From NCBI RefSeq assembly GCF_019264375.1, contig NZ_JAHVAI010000005.1, positions 1 through 64,000 of the forward strand: a stretch of 64,000 nucleotides of DNA, given 5' to 3'. The notes under the pieces were generated by a model. It made no database searches. It was given only the letters and a program-made list of their open reading frames with translations, and was not told the DNA's origin. The position numbers and the translations under genes were made by a program. Source of the stretch: Sedimentimonas flavescens. GTDB taxonomy: Bacteria; Pseudomonadota; Alphaproteobacteria; Rhodobacterales; Rhodobacteraceae. Shown here piece after piece: positions 10,535-19,366 of this stretch. The first letter of the stretch is position 1. Each line of letters starts with the position of its first letter.

Positions 10535-10812
10535 GCGAAACGGCAGAGGCGCGTCTCAAGCGGATGCGGATGCGGAGCTGGCGCCGCGGCACCAAGGAGA
10601 TGGACCTGATCCTCGGCCCCTGGGCGGATGAGAAGCTGTCCATGATGGACGCTGACGCGCTAGATCTTTATGACGCGCTGCTCGAAGAGAACGATCAGGA
10701 TCTCTATCCTTGGGTGTCGGGTGCGCAGCCTTGCCCGCCGCAATATCTCGATCTGCTGACCGAGATCGCGGGGTTCGCCAAGATGCGTCACACCCCGGCC
10801 GGGAACGCTTAA
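10531..10812 (+). CDS. sdhE: FAD assembly factor SdhE
   Basis: This 93-residue protein helps attach FAD covalently to the succinate dehydrogenase flavoprotein SdhA. The required RGxxE motif is seen at residues 19-23 (RRGTKEMD), followed by the helical-bundle pattern typical of the DUF339/SdhE family. No sdh genes are nearby. It is translationally coupled to the upstream XRE gene. Confidence 0.93.
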
Positions 10813-10833
10813 CCGATCATTTGCGTTTTTCGT

Positions 10834-10861
10834 CCAGTCTCGGTCCAGCTTCCGAGACTGG
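10834..10861. promoter_or_regulatory. Perfect 10-bp inverted repeat upstream of the ldtR-type gene, candidate operator
   Basis: CCAGTCTCGG (10834-10843) and CCGAGACTGG (10852-10861) are perfect inverted copies separated by 8 bases. The end lies 11 bases before the ATG at 10873, just upstream of or touching the GGAG ribosome site. The position suits autoregulation by the MarR protein or an RNA hairpin; no T-run follows, so it is not a standard terminator. Confidence 0.6.
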
Positions 10862-10872
10862 CGGAGAAACGC

Positions 10873-11364
10873 ATGACATTTCAGACCCCTTTGCCCGTCG
10901 CGCCGGGCCTGATGGCGGGCTACCTGGACAGCCTTGCGCTGGTCGAGCGGCTGCACCGCCTGCTGCTCGATGTGATCAAGGACGAATTCGAGCGATTGAA
11001 CCTGCTGGAAATCAATCCGGTTCAGGCGCTCTTGCTGTTCAATATCGGCGATAACGAGGTGACGGCGGGCGAGTTGAAGACGCGCGGTTACTATCAGGGC
11101 TCGAACGTCTCCTATAACCTCAAGAAGCTGGTCGATGCGGGCTACATGCACCATCAGCGCAGCGAGATCGACCGCCGCTCGGTCCGGGTGCGGCTGACCG
11201 CGAAGGGGCGTGAGATGCGCGCGGCGGTGGGGGAGCTGTTTGAGCGTCACGCGACCGGGATGGAAGATCAGTCCGTCATCACCGCCGATGCCATGGCCGA
11301 TATGAACCGCACCTTGCGCCGGATGGAGCGCTACTGGTCCGAGCAGATCCGCTACATCTACTAG
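10873..11364 (+). CDS. ldtR: MarR-family regulator, LdtR type
   Basis: The 163-residue winged-helix protein has the recognition region TAGELKTRGYYQGSNVSYNLKKLVDAGY and the wing SEIDRRSVRVRLT. This matches the alphaproteobacterial LdtR group, which controls L,D-transpeptidase and cell-wall or stress functions in Liberibacter and rhizobia. No transpeptidase gene lies beside it here, but the next gene encodes a penicillin-binding-type serine hydrolase. The ATG at 10873 follows GGAGAAAC. The inverted repeat just upstream is a candidate autoregulatory site. The ldtR name rests on recalled similarity. Confidence 0.8.
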   Translation: MTFQTPLPVAPGLMAGYLDSLALVERLHRLLLDVIKDEFERLNLLEINPVQALLLFNIGDNEVTAGELKTRGYYQGSNVSYNLKKLVDAGYMHHQRSEIDRRSVRVRLTAKGREMRAAVGELFERHATGMEDQSVITADAMADMNRTLRRMERYWSEQIRYIY

Positions 11365-11445
11365 GCCCGCGTTACCCTGCGTTTCGCTTGCCCGACGCGG
11401 CCTTGGCGTGGTTGCCTTGCGGCATAGCGCATGGGGGAGGGACGG

Positions 11446-12606
11446 ATGCGGCGATTTCTGCGGACCGGGCTGCGGGTTTTTGTGGTCGTCGCGGCTCTGG
11501 CCGCAGCGCTCGCCGTGTGGAAGCGCGAAGAGATCGCGCGGCTGATGGCGGTGAACAGCCTGTTCGAGGCGGAGCGCATCGTCCAGAACTTCTCGCATAT
11601 GGATCGGCTGTTCCATTACCGCGTGCTGGATCGCGGCGACGGGCCCGTGTCGGCGCTAGCCCCTGGCGCGCCCGAGGCTCTGCCGCCCGACGCAGGTGAC
11701 TGGATTGAGCGGCGATGGGTCACCGCGCTGGTCGTTTTGCGCGACGGGCGCATGGTGCATGAAAGCTACCATCGCGGCACCGCGCCCGAGGATCTGCGGA
11801 TCAGCTGGTCGATGGCGAAATCGGTGCTCTCGGCGCTGTTTGGCACCTTGCAGGCCGATGGCACGATCCCCGATCTGGATCGGCAGGTGGTGGATTACGC
11901 GCCCTCACTGAAGGGCTCGGCCTACGATGGAGCAACGATCCGCGATGTGCTGACCATGTCTTCGGGCGTGGCTTTCAACGAGGATTATCTGGACTTCAAC
12001 AGCGATATCAACCGGATGGGGCGCGTTCTTGCGCTTGGCGGCTCGATGAACGAGTTCGCGGCCTCGCTGGCGGTGCGGGCCGCGGCGCCCGGCGCGCGGA
12101 TGCATTACGTCTCGATCGATACGCATGTGCTGGGAATGGTGATCGCGGGGGCGACCGGGCGCGACCCGGCCGATTTGATGGCTGAACGCATCGTCCGACC
12201 GATGGGACTTGAGGCCGCGCCCGAGATGCTGACCGATGGCGAGGGAACGGCCTTCGTGTTGGGCGGACTGAACCTGCGCACGCGCGACTATGCGCGGATC
12301 GGGCAGATGTTCCTGCAAGAGGGGTTCTGGAACGCTCGGCGGATCGTGCCGGCAGACTGGGTGCGCACCTCGACCACGCATCAGGCGCCGGGCGGGGCGG
12401 GCTACGGCTATCAGTGGTGGGTGCCGGTGGATAGTGCCGCGCATGGCAACGACTACATGGCGCGCGGGATCTACGGCCAGCATATCTACGTCAATCCGGC
12501 GGCGCGCGTCGTCATCGCCGTCAATATGGCGGATCGCAACTTCGAGGAACCCGGCGTCGATGCCGAAAACCTCGCCATGTTCCGCCGCATCGCCGGGGCG
12601 AACTGA
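11446..12606 (+). CDS. Membrane-anchored beta-lactamase-fold serine hydrolase
   Basis: The 386-residue protein has one N-terminal membrane segment (about residues 8-25) and then a class C beta-lactamase/esterase-type domain. Ser122-Met-Ala-Lys125 is the SxxK catalytic motif; the second motif is probably the Tyr in MHYVSIDTH, with GYGYQWWVP towards the end. Related proteins include 6-aminohexanoate-dimer hydrolase and esterases, so the substrate is open. The ATG at 11446 is preceded by GGGGGAGGG; the ATG at 11431 is an alternative. Confidence 0.85.
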   Translation: MRRFLRTGLRVFVVVAALAAALAVWKREEIARLMAVNSLFEAERIVQNFSHMDRLFHYRVLDRGDGPVSALAPGAPEALPPDAGDWIERRWVTALVVLRDGRMVHESYHRGTAPEDLRISWSMAKSVLSALFGTLQADGTIPDLDRQVVDYAPSLKGSAYDGATIRDVLTMSSGVAFNEDYLDFNSDINRMGRVLALGGSMNEFAASLAVRAAAPGARMHYVSIDTHVLGMVIAGATGRDPADLMAERIVRPMGLEAAPEMLTDGEGTAFVLGGLNLRTRDYARIGQMFLQEGFWNARRIVPADWVRTSTTHQAPGGAGYGYQWWVPVDSAAHGNDYMARGIYGQHIYVNPAARVVIAVNMADRNFEEPGVDAENLAMFRRIAGAN

Positions 12607-12669
12607 GCGTTGACTTTGCCGGGGTGGGGCGAGACGCTGGCGGGCAGTGAAGTCAGACGGGGTGCGCGC

Positions 12670-13053
12670 ATGGAAATGGAGCCTTCGGTGAATGTGCTGG
12701 GCGGCCCGCTCGAACCCTGCTCGATGGAGCCGCGCACGGGCTTTTTCCGCGATGGCCACTGCAACACCTGCTGGGAGGATGCCGGCGCGCATACCGTCTG
12801 CGTCGTGGTGAACGCGGAGTTCCTGGCCTGGTCGAGCTATGTCGGCAATGACCTGGTCACCCCGCGCCCCGAGTTCGCCTTTCCGGGGCTGAAACCCGGC
12901 GATCGCTGGTGCCTTTGCGCGGGCCGCTTCCTTGAGGCGCATGACGAGGGCTGCGCGCCCCAGGTCGTGCTGGAGGCTACGCACCGCCGCACGCTCGAGG
13001 TCGTGCCACTGGAGGTGTTGCGGCTTTACCGGCTGCTGTCGCCCTTTGGCTGA
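12670..13053 (+). CDS. DUF2237 family protein
   Basis: The 127-residue protein contains the DUF2237 signature: NVLGGPLEPCSMEPRTGFFRDG, then HCNTCWEDAGAHTVC and PGLKPGDRWCLCA, with several conserved cysteines. The family's function is unknown. The ATG at 12670 fits the usual family start; a TTG at 12610 would add an unsupported leader. Its last 28 bases overlap the end of epmA on the other strand. Confidence 0.86.
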   Translation: MEMEPSVNVLGGPLEPCSMEPRTGFFRDGHCNTCWEDAGAHTVCVVVNAEFLAWSSYVGNDLVTPRPEFAFPGLKPGDRWCLCAGRFLEAHDEGCAPQVVLEATHRRTLEVVPLEVLRLYRLLSPFG

Positions 13054-14090
13054 GGCTCGGCCACCGGGGTCCAGATTACATCGTCGATCTTCGGCGCTGA
13101 GGTGGCCAGCATCGCCAGCCGGTCAAAGCCAAGCGCGATCCCGGAGGCGGGTGGCATCAGGGCCAGCGCGGCCAGGAAATCCTCGTCGATCGGATAACGC
13201 TCGCCATAGATCGCCTGTTTCTCGTCCATCTCCAGCGCGAAGCGGCGGCGTTGCTCGGCGGGGTTTGTCAGCTCGCCAAAGCCATTCGCGAGTTCCACCC
13301 CGCAGGCATACAGCTCGAACCGCTCGGCCACGCGGGCGTCATCGGGGGCAGGGCGGGCCAGTGCAGCCTCGGCGGCCGGGTATCGATCAAGCACGGTCGG
13401 GCGACCATGGCCCAGATGCGGCTCGACCTTCTCGACCAGCACCTTCGAGAGCAGGAAGGACCAAGTATCGTCGTCGCGCACCTTGATGCCCACGGCGCGG
13501 CATTGGGCGCGCAGCGCCTCGGCATCGGTCTCGGCGCCATCGCAGGTCGCCAGCAGATCGAGGCCTGCGTAACGCGAAAATGCTTCGGCCACGCTCATCC
13601 GTTCGGGTTCGGCGAAAGGGTCGCATTCGATACCGCGAAAGCGCAGGACGGTGCTGCCCGCCGCCTGCGCTGCCAGTCGCAGCATCGCCGCGCAGTCCTG
13701 CATCAGAACGGTGTAATCCTCGCCCACGCGATACCATTCGAGCATGGTGAACTCGGGGCTGTGTAGCGCGCCGCGCTCGCGGTTGCGCCAGGCATGGGCG
13801 AAGGCGAAGATGCGTTGCTCGCCCGCCGCAAGCAGCTTTTTCATCGCGAATTCGGGGCTTGTGTGCAGATACATCGGATGGGCGATGCCGTCATTGCCGA
13901 TGGCGCGGGTCTCGAAGCCATGCAGATGCGCCTCGTTGCCGGGGCTGATTTGCAGCGCGACGGGATCGACCTCCAAGAAGTCCTGCTGTGCCAGCCATCC
14001 CCGGATCGCGTTCTGGATACGGTTGCGCGCCAGGAGCGCCGGTCGGCGGTCGGCGTGACGTTCGGGGCTCCACCACGGGGTCTGGCTCAT
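13026..14090 (-). CDS. epmA: Elongation factor P beta-lysylation ligase EpmA
   Basis: The 354-residue protein resembles the catalytic core of class II lysyl-tRNA synthetase without an anticodon-binding domain. Motif 2 is seen in FAHAWRNRERG and HSPEFTMLEWYR, motif 3 in SGIALGFDRLAML. EpmA proteins attach (R)-beta-lysine to a lysine of EF-P. The gene for EF-P starts 97 bases away on the opposite strand and its product has the target lysine, which supports the call. EpmB, the lysine 2,3-aminomutase that supplies beta-lysine, is not in this window. Confidence 0.93.
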   Translation of the reverse strand: MSQTPWWSPERHADRRPALLARNRIQNAIRGWLAQQDFLEVDPVALQISPGNEAHLHGFETRAIGNDGIAHPMYLHTSPEFAMKKLLAAGEQRIFAFAHAWRNRERGALHSPEFTMLEWYRVGEDYTVLMQDCAAMLRLAAQAAGSTVLRFRGIECDPFAEPERMSVAEAFSRYAGLDLLATCDGAETDAEALRAQCRAVGIKVRDDDTWSFLLSKVLVEKVEPHLGHGRPTVLDRYPAAEAALARPAPDDARVAERFELYACGVELANGFGELTNPAEQRRRFALEMDEKQAIYGERYPIDEDFLAALALMPPASGIALGFDRLAMLATSAPKIDDVIWTPVAEPQPKGDSSR

Positions 14091-14187
14091 GAGATCAGGC
14101 TTTTCGCTGGAAATCTGGTCCGGGATGGTTTAGGCGCTTCGCCATCCGGGCGCCAGAGCCTGTCTAATCTTATCAAGGACCCTTCCC

Positions 14188-14757
14188 ATGGCAAAAGTGA
14201 TCGCCTCCTCGATCCGCAAGGGCAACGTCATCGACATGAATGGCGTTCTCTACATCGTGCTCACCGCTGAAAACGTCCACCCGGGCAAGGGCAACTCGGT
14301 CACGCAGGTCGAGATGCGCCGCATCTCGGACGGCGTGAAGGTCCAGGAACGCTGGCGCACCGTCGACTCGGTCGAGAAGGCCCATGTGGACGAGAACGAA
14401 TTCGACTTCCTCTATGAGGATGGCGAAGGCTACCACTTCATGAACCCCGAGACTTACGACCAGATCACCGTGTCGGAAGATGTCGTGGGCGACGCCAAGG
14501 TTCACCTGCGCGACGGTATCCGCGTGTGGATGCTGACCCATGAAGGCGTGGCGCTGTCGATCGAACTGCCGCAGAAGGTCACCGTCGAGGTCGAAGAGAC
14601 CGAGCCGGTCGTCAAGGGTCAGACTGCCTCGTCGTCCTATAAGCCCGCCACCTGCACCGGCGGCATCCGCGTGATGGTACCGCCGCATATCGGCGTGGGC
14701 ACCCGCATCGTGATCAACACGACCGACAACTCCTATGTCGAGCGCGCGAAGGACTGA
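14188..14757 (+). CDS. efp: Elongation factor P
   Basis: This 189-residue, three-domain protein relieves ribosome stalling at polyproline. The modified loop residue Lys34 is present (HPGKGN), as expected for an EpmA substrate. The C-terminal signature [18 protein letters not shown] is conserved. It is divergent from epmA across a 97-base region that must hold both promoters, and it is followed by a strong terminator. Confidence 0.97.
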   Translation: MAKVIASSIRKGNVIDMNGVLYIVLTAENVHPGKGNSVTQVEMRRISDGVKVQERWRTVDSVEKAHVDENEFDFLYEDGEGYHFMNPETYDQITVSEDVVGDAKVHLRDGIRVWMLTHEGVALSIELPQKVTVEVEETEPVVKGQTASSSYKPATCTGGIRVMVPPHIGVGTRIVINTTDNSYVERAKD

Positions 14758-14780
14758 TCCTTCGCCGCTGCCGATAAACG

Positions 14781-14808
14781 AAAGGCGCCCCGAGGGCGCC
14801 TTTTTCAT
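14781..14808. terminator. Terminator between efp and irr
   Basis: AGGCGCCC pairs with GGGCGCCT around CGA, followed by TTTT. An A-run on the left lets it work in the other direction too. Confidence 0.88.
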
Positions 14809-14829
14809 TTCCGGGTGTTGTCGTGTTTC

Positions 14830-15255
14830 TCAGGCCTTGCGGACGCGGATGATCACATCGACGCGGGTGATCTCGGCACCCTCGGGCGGGGCGGGGATGC
14901 GGGCCAGTTCGAGTTCCTCCGCCGGGGCGTCCGACAGCAGGTTCTCGTCTTCCCAGAAGAAATGCGGATGGTCGTCCATGCGCGTGTCGAAATAAGAGCG
15001 CGTGCCATCCACGGTGATCTCGTGCATCAGCCCGGCATCGCAGAAGGCGCGCAACGTATTGTAAACGGTCGCAAGCGAGACCTTCTCGCCGGACTCGAGG
15101 GCTGCGGCATAAAGACCCTCGGCGGTCACGTGCCGGTCATGGCCATCGCCCACCAGCAGCGAGGCAAGCGACAGGCGCTGCCGGGTGGGGCGCAGCCCGC
15201 CTTCGGTCAGCCATTTCTGGCCACGTTGCATCGCGATCGTTGTTATCAAGGTCAT
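14830..15255 (-). CDS. irr: Fur-family iron response regulator Irr
   Basis: The 141-residue protein has the Fur winged helix (TRQRLSLASLL, then SLATVYNTLRAFCDAGL) and the regulatory segment TRSYFDTRMDDHPHFFWED typical of Irr. In alphaproteobacteria Irr senses haem/iron status and controls iron uptake and haem synthesis. Irr next to fabA is a recurring layout in Rhodobacteraceae, from memory. The ATG at 15255 has AAGGGAGAT before it; an ATG at 15231 is an alternative. It is divergent from fabA across 150 bases. Confidence 0.87.
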   Translation of the reverse strand: MTLITTIAMQRGQKWLTEGGLRPTRQRLSLASLLVGDGHDRHVTAEGLYAAALESGEKVSLATVYNTLRAFCDAGLMHEITVDGTRSYFDTRMDDHPHFFWEDENLLSDAPAEELELARIPAPPEGAEITRVDVIIRVRKA

Positions 15256-15405
15256 ATCTCCCTTGCCGGTTTATATGTTGCCATGCGCCCTTATTTCAAT
15301 GACTTTTCGTGATGTGAGCGTTATCGCTGCGCGTCCACGGCCCTTGCGCGCGCAGCTTTGCGGGTGCTAGAGGGATGAGGAAAGAGCAATGGGGGGAAAA
15401 AGCCG

Positions 15406-15915
15406 ATGACAGGCTTTCCGACAAGCTTCGGTAAAGAAGACCTTTTGAAATGTGCGCGCGGCGAGCTGTTCGGGCCGGGCAATGCCCAGCTTCCTGCGCC
15501 GCCGATGCTGATGATGGACCGTATCACCGAGATCTCGGGCGATGGCGGTCTGCACGGCAAGGGTCACGTCGTGGCCGAATTCGACATCACCCCCGATCTG
15601 TGGTTCTTCGAGTGCCATTTCCCCGGCAACCCGATCATGCCCGGCTGCCTTGGTCTTGACGGCCTGTGGCAGCTGACCGGCTTCAACCTCGGCTGGCGCG
15701 GCTGGCAGGGGCGCGGCTATGCGCTCGGCGTGGGTGAGGTCAAGCTGACCGGCATGGTGCGCCCCGATCGCAAGATGCTGACCTACAAGGTCGATTTCAC
15801 CAAAGCCATTCAGACCCGCCGCCTGACCATGGGCGTGGCCGACGGCATTGTCGAAGCCGATGGCGAGGTTATCTACCAGGTCAAGGACATGAAGGTGGCT
15901 CTCTCCGAGAGCTGA
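15406..15915 (+). CDS. fabA: 3-hydroxydecanoyl-ACP dehydratase/isomerase
   Basis: The 169-residue hot-dog enzyme dehydrates 3-hydroxydecanoyl-ACP and isomerises trans-2- to cis-3-decenoyl-ACP, the entry into anaerobic unsaturated fatty acid synthesis. Catalytic His71 ([15 protein letters not shown]) and Asp85 match the family. It is the first gene of fabA-fabB-fabI, with a 27-base gap to fabB. Confidence 0.97.
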   Translation: MTGFPTSFGKEDLLKCARGELFGPGNAQLPAPPMLMMDRITEISGDGGLHGKGHVVAEFDITPDLWFFECHFPGNPIMPGCLGLDGLWQLTGFNLGWRGWQGRGYALGVGEVKLTGMVRPDRKMLTYKVDFTKAIQTRRLTMGVADGIVEADGEVIYQVKDMKVALSES

Positions 15916-15942
15916 TCCCTTTCTTACTACAGGAGGCCGCAC

Positions 15943-17172
15943 ATGCGCCGCGTCGTCATTACCGGGCTGGGGATCGTCTCGCCCATCGGCAACAATGCCG
16001 CCGAAGTCACCGCCAGCCTGCGTGCGGGCCGTTCGGGTATCGTCTTCGCCCCCGAATATGCCGAGCATGGCTTCCGCAGCCAGGTTCACGGCATGCCGCA
16101 GATCGTGCTGGAAGACCATATCGACAAGCGCAACCTGCGCTTCATGGGCGCTGGCGCGGCCTATAACTTCCTCGCCATGGAGCAGGCGATCGCTGACTCG
16201 GGGCTTGAGGATGGCGACATCTCGAACCCGCGCACGGGCCTCGTGATGGGCTCGGGCGGTCCCTCCACCCATAACGTCTTCGAGGCGCACCGGATCGTTC
16301 TGGAAAAGGGCAGCCCCAAGCGCATGGGTCCGTTCATGGTGACGCGCTGCATGTCCTCGACCAACTCGGCCTGCCTTGCCACGCCGTTCAAGATCAAGGG
16401 CGTGAACTACTCGATCACCTCGGCTTGCTCGACCTCGGCGCATTGCATCGGCAACGGCGCGGAACTGATCCAGATGGGCAAGCAGGACATCGTCTTTGCC
16501 GGTGGCGGCGAGGAGCTTGACTGGACGCTGTCGTGCCTGTTCGACGCGATGGGCGCCATGAGCTCGAAATACAACGATGCGCCGGCAACGGCTTCGCGCC
16601 CGTTCGATGCGACCCGCGACGGTTTCGTCATCGCGGGCGGTGCTGGTGTGGTGGTGCTGGAAGAGCTGGAGCACGCCAAGGCCCGCGGCGCCAAGATCTA
16701 TGCCGAAGTGACCGGCTATGGCGCGACATCGGATGGCTACGACATGGTGGCCCCCTCGGGCGAGGGTGGCGAGCGTTCGATGCGTCTGGCGCTGTCCACG
16801 TTGCCCGAAGGTCGCAAGGTCAGCTATATCAACGCGCACGGCACCTCGACCCCCGCGGGCGACGTGACCGAAGTGCAGGCCGTCCGCCGCGTCTTCGGCG
16901 AGGGCAATGTGCCGCCGATCGCTTCGACCAAGTCGCTCACCGGGCACTCGCTCGGCGCGACTGGCGTGCATGAGGCGATCTATTCGCTGCTGATGATGGA
17001 GAACGGCTTCATCGCGGCCTCGGCCAACGTCACGCAGCTTGATCCGGCGATCAAGCCCGAAGAGATCGCCACGACGCTGCGCGAGAACGTCGAATTCGAC
17101 ACGGTTCTGTCGAACAGCTTCGGCTTCGGTGGCACCAATGCCACGCTCGTCATGAGCAAGCTGAAGGACTGA
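15943..17172 (+). CDS. fabB: 3-oxoacyl-ACP synthase I
   Basis: The 409-residue condensing enzyme elongates the cis-3-decenoyl product of FabA. The catalytic residues are Cys162 (TSACSTSAH), His299 (INAHGTSTP) and His335 (TGHSLGATG). An AGGAGG ribosome site precedes the ATG. fabI starts 4 bases after its stop. Confidence 0.97.
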   Translation: MRRVVITGLGIVSPIGNNAAEVTASLRAGRSGIVFAPEYAEHGFRSQVHGMPQIVLEDHIDKRNLRFMGAGAAYNFLAMEQAIADSGLEDGDISNPRTGLVMGSGGPSTHNVFEAHRIVLEKGSPKRMGPFMVTRCMSSTNSACLATPFKIKGVNYSITSACSTSAHCIGNGAELIQMGKQDIVFAGGGEELDWTLSCLFDAMGAMSSKYNDAPATASRPFDATRDGFVIAGGAGVVVLEELEHAKARGAKIYAEVTGYGATSDGYDMVAPSGEGGERSMRLALSTLPEGRKVSYINAHGTSTPAGDVTEVQAVRRVFGEGNVPPIASTKSLTGHSLGATGVHEAIYSLLMMENGFIAASANVTQLDPAIKPEEIATTLRENVEFDTVLSNSFGFGGTNATLVMSKLKD

Positions 17173-17176
17173 GCCG

Positions 17177-17965
17177 ATGGCCGATCTGATGAAGGGCAAG
17201 CGTGGCCTGGTGATGGGCGTCGCCAATGAACGCTCGATCGCTTGGGGGATTGCCTCGGCGCTGGCCGCCGAGGGCGCTGAACTGGCGTTTTCCTACCAGG
17301 GCGAGGCCTTTGGCAAGCGCGTCGAGCCGCTGGCGGCCTCGGTCGGCTCGTCCTTCCTGGTCGATGTCGATGTGAATGATGACGCCTCGATGGATGCGGC
17401 CTTCGCGCGGATCAAGGACGAATGGGGCAGCCTCGATTTCGTGGTCCATGCCATCGCTTATTCCGACAAGAACGAACTGGCCGGGCGTTTCATCAATACC
17501 TCGCGCGACAACTTCAAGAACTCGCTGGCGATCTCGTGCTACTCGTTCATCGACGTGGCGCGGCGCGCGTCTGAGTTGATGCCCGAGGGCGGCTCGCTGA
17601 TCACGCTGACCTATGGCGGGTCGAACCGGGTGACGCCGTTCTACAACGTGATGGGCGTGGCCAAGGCCGCGCTGGAAAGCGCCGTGCGCTATCTGGCGAA
17701 CGATCTGGGGCCGCAGGGCATCCGCGTGAACGCGGTCTCGCCCGGTCCGATGAAGACGCTGGCAGGCGCGGCCATTGGCGGTGCGCGCAAGACCTACCGT
17801 CACACCGAAGCGAACGCGCCCCTGCGCCACAATGCGACGCTGGAATCGGTTGGTGGCGCGGCGGTGTTCCTGTCCTCGGACTATGGCGCCTGCACCACCG
17901 GCGATATCATCATGGTGGATAGCGGCTACCACGTTCTGGGCATGCCCCAGTCCGAGAACATCTGA
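17177..17965 (+). CDS. fabI: NADH-dependent enoyl-ACP reductase
   Basis: The 262-residue short-chain-dehydrogenase-type protein catalyses the last step of each elongation cycle. It has the FabI nucleotide-binding motif GVANERSIAWGIA and the active-site set Tyr146, Tyr156 and Lys163 at the same numbers as in E. coli. It is the last gene of the fab operon and ends before a terminator. Confidence 0.96.
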   Translation: MADLMKGKRGLVMGVANERSIAWGIASALAAEGAELAFSYQGEAFGKRVEPLAASVGSSFLVDVDVNDDASMDAAFARIKDEWGSLDFVVHAIAYSDKNELAGRFINTSRDNFKNSLAISCYSFIDVARRASELMPEGGSLITLTYGGSNRVTPFYNVMGVAKAALESAVRYLANDLGPQGIRVNAVSPGPMKTLAGAAIGGARKTYRHTEANAPLRHNATLESVGGAAVFLSSDYGACTTGDIIMVDSGYHVLGMPQSENI

Positions 17966-17986
17966 CCCGATTGTCAGGATGTACCG

Positions 17987-18012
17987 AAGGGGCCTTTCGA
18001 GGCCCCTTTTTT
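17987..18012 (+). terminator. Terminator of the fabA-fabB-fabI operon
   Basis: AAGGGGCC (17987-17994) pairs with GGCCCCTT (18001-18008) and is followed by a run of T. Confidence 0.88.
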
Positions 18013-18043
18013 CGTGCCAGCATCAGGGCAGGGAGGAACCGCA

Positions 18044-18727
18044 ATGACCATCAAGCTTGCCGTTTTCGACGCCTATGGAACGCTGTTCGACGTGGATGCC
18101 GCCGCGCGAGAGCTTGCCATGCGCGATCCAAGGCTGACGCCGATCTGGCCGCAGCTTGCCTTCGACTGGCGCCGCAAGCAGCTGGAATACAGCTGGCTGC
18201 GCGAGGTTATGGGCGAATATGTGGATTTCTGGCAACTCACTCGCGACGGGCTCGACTGGGCGATGGCGGCGCAAAGTGTGCAGGACCCGGACCTGGCCGA
18301 GGCGCTGTTGGCGCTTTATCGCGAGCTGCCCGCCTATAAGGAGGTGCCCGCGATGCTTGCGGCGCTCAAGGCGCGCGGGGTGGGGCGGGCGATCCTGTCG
18401 AACGGCTCGCCTGAGATGCTCGACGCCGCGGTCCATGCCGCCGGGATCGACGGGCTTATCGACGAGGTCCTCTCGGTCGCCAGCATCCGCCGGTTCAAAC
18501 CCGCGCAAGCGGTCTATGACCTTGTGGAAGAGCGGATGGGCGTGCGCCCGCCTGAGGTTCTGTTTGTCTCGTCCAACGGCTGGGATGCGGCCGGCGCCGC
18601 GCGGGCCGGGTTCCGGGTGGCTTGGGTCAATCGCGCCGGATTCCCGCGCGAGCGGCTACCCTGGAAGCCTGCTGACATGCTCAGGGATCTGAGCGGGGTT
18701 CCCGACCTGCTCACTCCTCTTTCGTGA
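18044..18727 (+). CDS. (S)-2-haloacid dehalogenase, type II
   Basis: The 227-residue HAD enzyme would hydrolyse L-2-haloacids with inversion. Nucleophile Asp9 (FDAYGTLFDV), Ser119-Asn120 (SNGSPEML), Lys152 (RRFKP) and the SSNGWDAAGA segment (about 176-185) are the type II dehalogenase set. The ATG at 18044 follows GGGAGGAACC. Its last 17 bases overlap the end of the next gene on the opposite strand. Confidence 0.9.
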   Translation: MTIKLAVFDAYGTLFDVDAAARELAMRDPRLTPIWPQLAFDWRRKQLEYSWLREVMGEYVDFWQLTRDGLDWAMAAQSVQDPDLAEALLALYRELPAYKEVPAMLAALKARGVGRAILSNGSPEMLDAAVHAAGIDGLIDEVLSVASIRRFKPAQAVYDLVEERMGVRPPEVLFVSSNGWDAAGAARAGFRVAWVNRAGFPRERLPWKPADMLRDLSGVPDLLTPLS

Positions 18728-19307
18728 CCTTGCGCAACTCGCGCCGGAAGCGGGGGGAGTTCTTCTCGAACCCTTCCGCATCGCCGAAGTCGCAGAACTC
18801 GCCGTAATAGGCATGTGCGCCCTTCACCCGGCGGGCATGCTTGATCGGGCACCAGTATTTCTCGGTCCGGGCCGAGACTTCACGCACGTAAGACACGACC
18901 CCGTTGCCGTAACCGCAATACATGCAATTGAGTTTCTGGATCGCGTTCAGATAGGCGAGGTTCTGACGGTCGATGACGATGTGATCGCGGCGGCGCACCT
19001 TCTCGATGCCGTAGACCGGGAAGCAGACCCACTGATAGATCGTCACGAACAGATCGAGCAGCGCGAAGGGGATAACGACCGCATAGATCACCGGGACGGT
19101 CAGAAAGACCAGCGGGCGCGAGCGCCGCAGGAACAGCCAAAGATGCACGCGCGCCATGCGGTGCGCTTCCCTGACGCCTTCTTCGAACTCGATCTTGCCG
19201 CGCTCTATATGATAGCGCATCTGCTCGCGTTGGGCGTCCCATTCCTGCTCAATCTGAGTTTCCAGCTCGGCCAGCCGGGCCTGTAACTTTTCCAGCGTGT
19301 CGGACAT
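18711..19307 (-). CDS. Conserved hypothetical membrane protein with cysteine pairs
   Basis: The 198-residue protein begins with a charged coiled coil (about residues 1-50), followed by one or two hydrophobic segments (about residues 65-97, SRPLVFLTVPVIYAVVIPFA and on). The C-terminal part has CMYCGYGNG and WCPIKHARR plus a late Cys, suggesting a small metal site or disulfides. I do not recognise a named family. The coiled coil, membrane hairpin and Cys tail together suggest a membrane-bound structural or assembly role; this is inference. Confidence 0.75.
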   Translation of the reverse strand: MSDTLEKLQARLAELETQIEQEWDAQREQMRYHIERGKIEFEEGVREAHRMARVHLWLFLRRSRPLVFLTVPVIYAVVIPFALLDLFVTIYQWVCFPVYGIEKVRRRDHIVIDRQNLAYLNAIQKLNCMYCGYGNGVVSYVREVSARTEKYWCPIKHARRVKGAHAYYGEFCDFGDAEGFEKNSPRFRRELRKVTKEE

Positions 19308-19366
19308 GACGACCTCCGTCTTTGCCGTTAAGGTAGCCGCAAATAGCTTGGTTCCAAGAGGGGAAA

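Noticed and set aside
15367-17226. Open frame of 619 codons on the minus strand
   Set aside because: Opposite fabA and fabB, which have full active sites.
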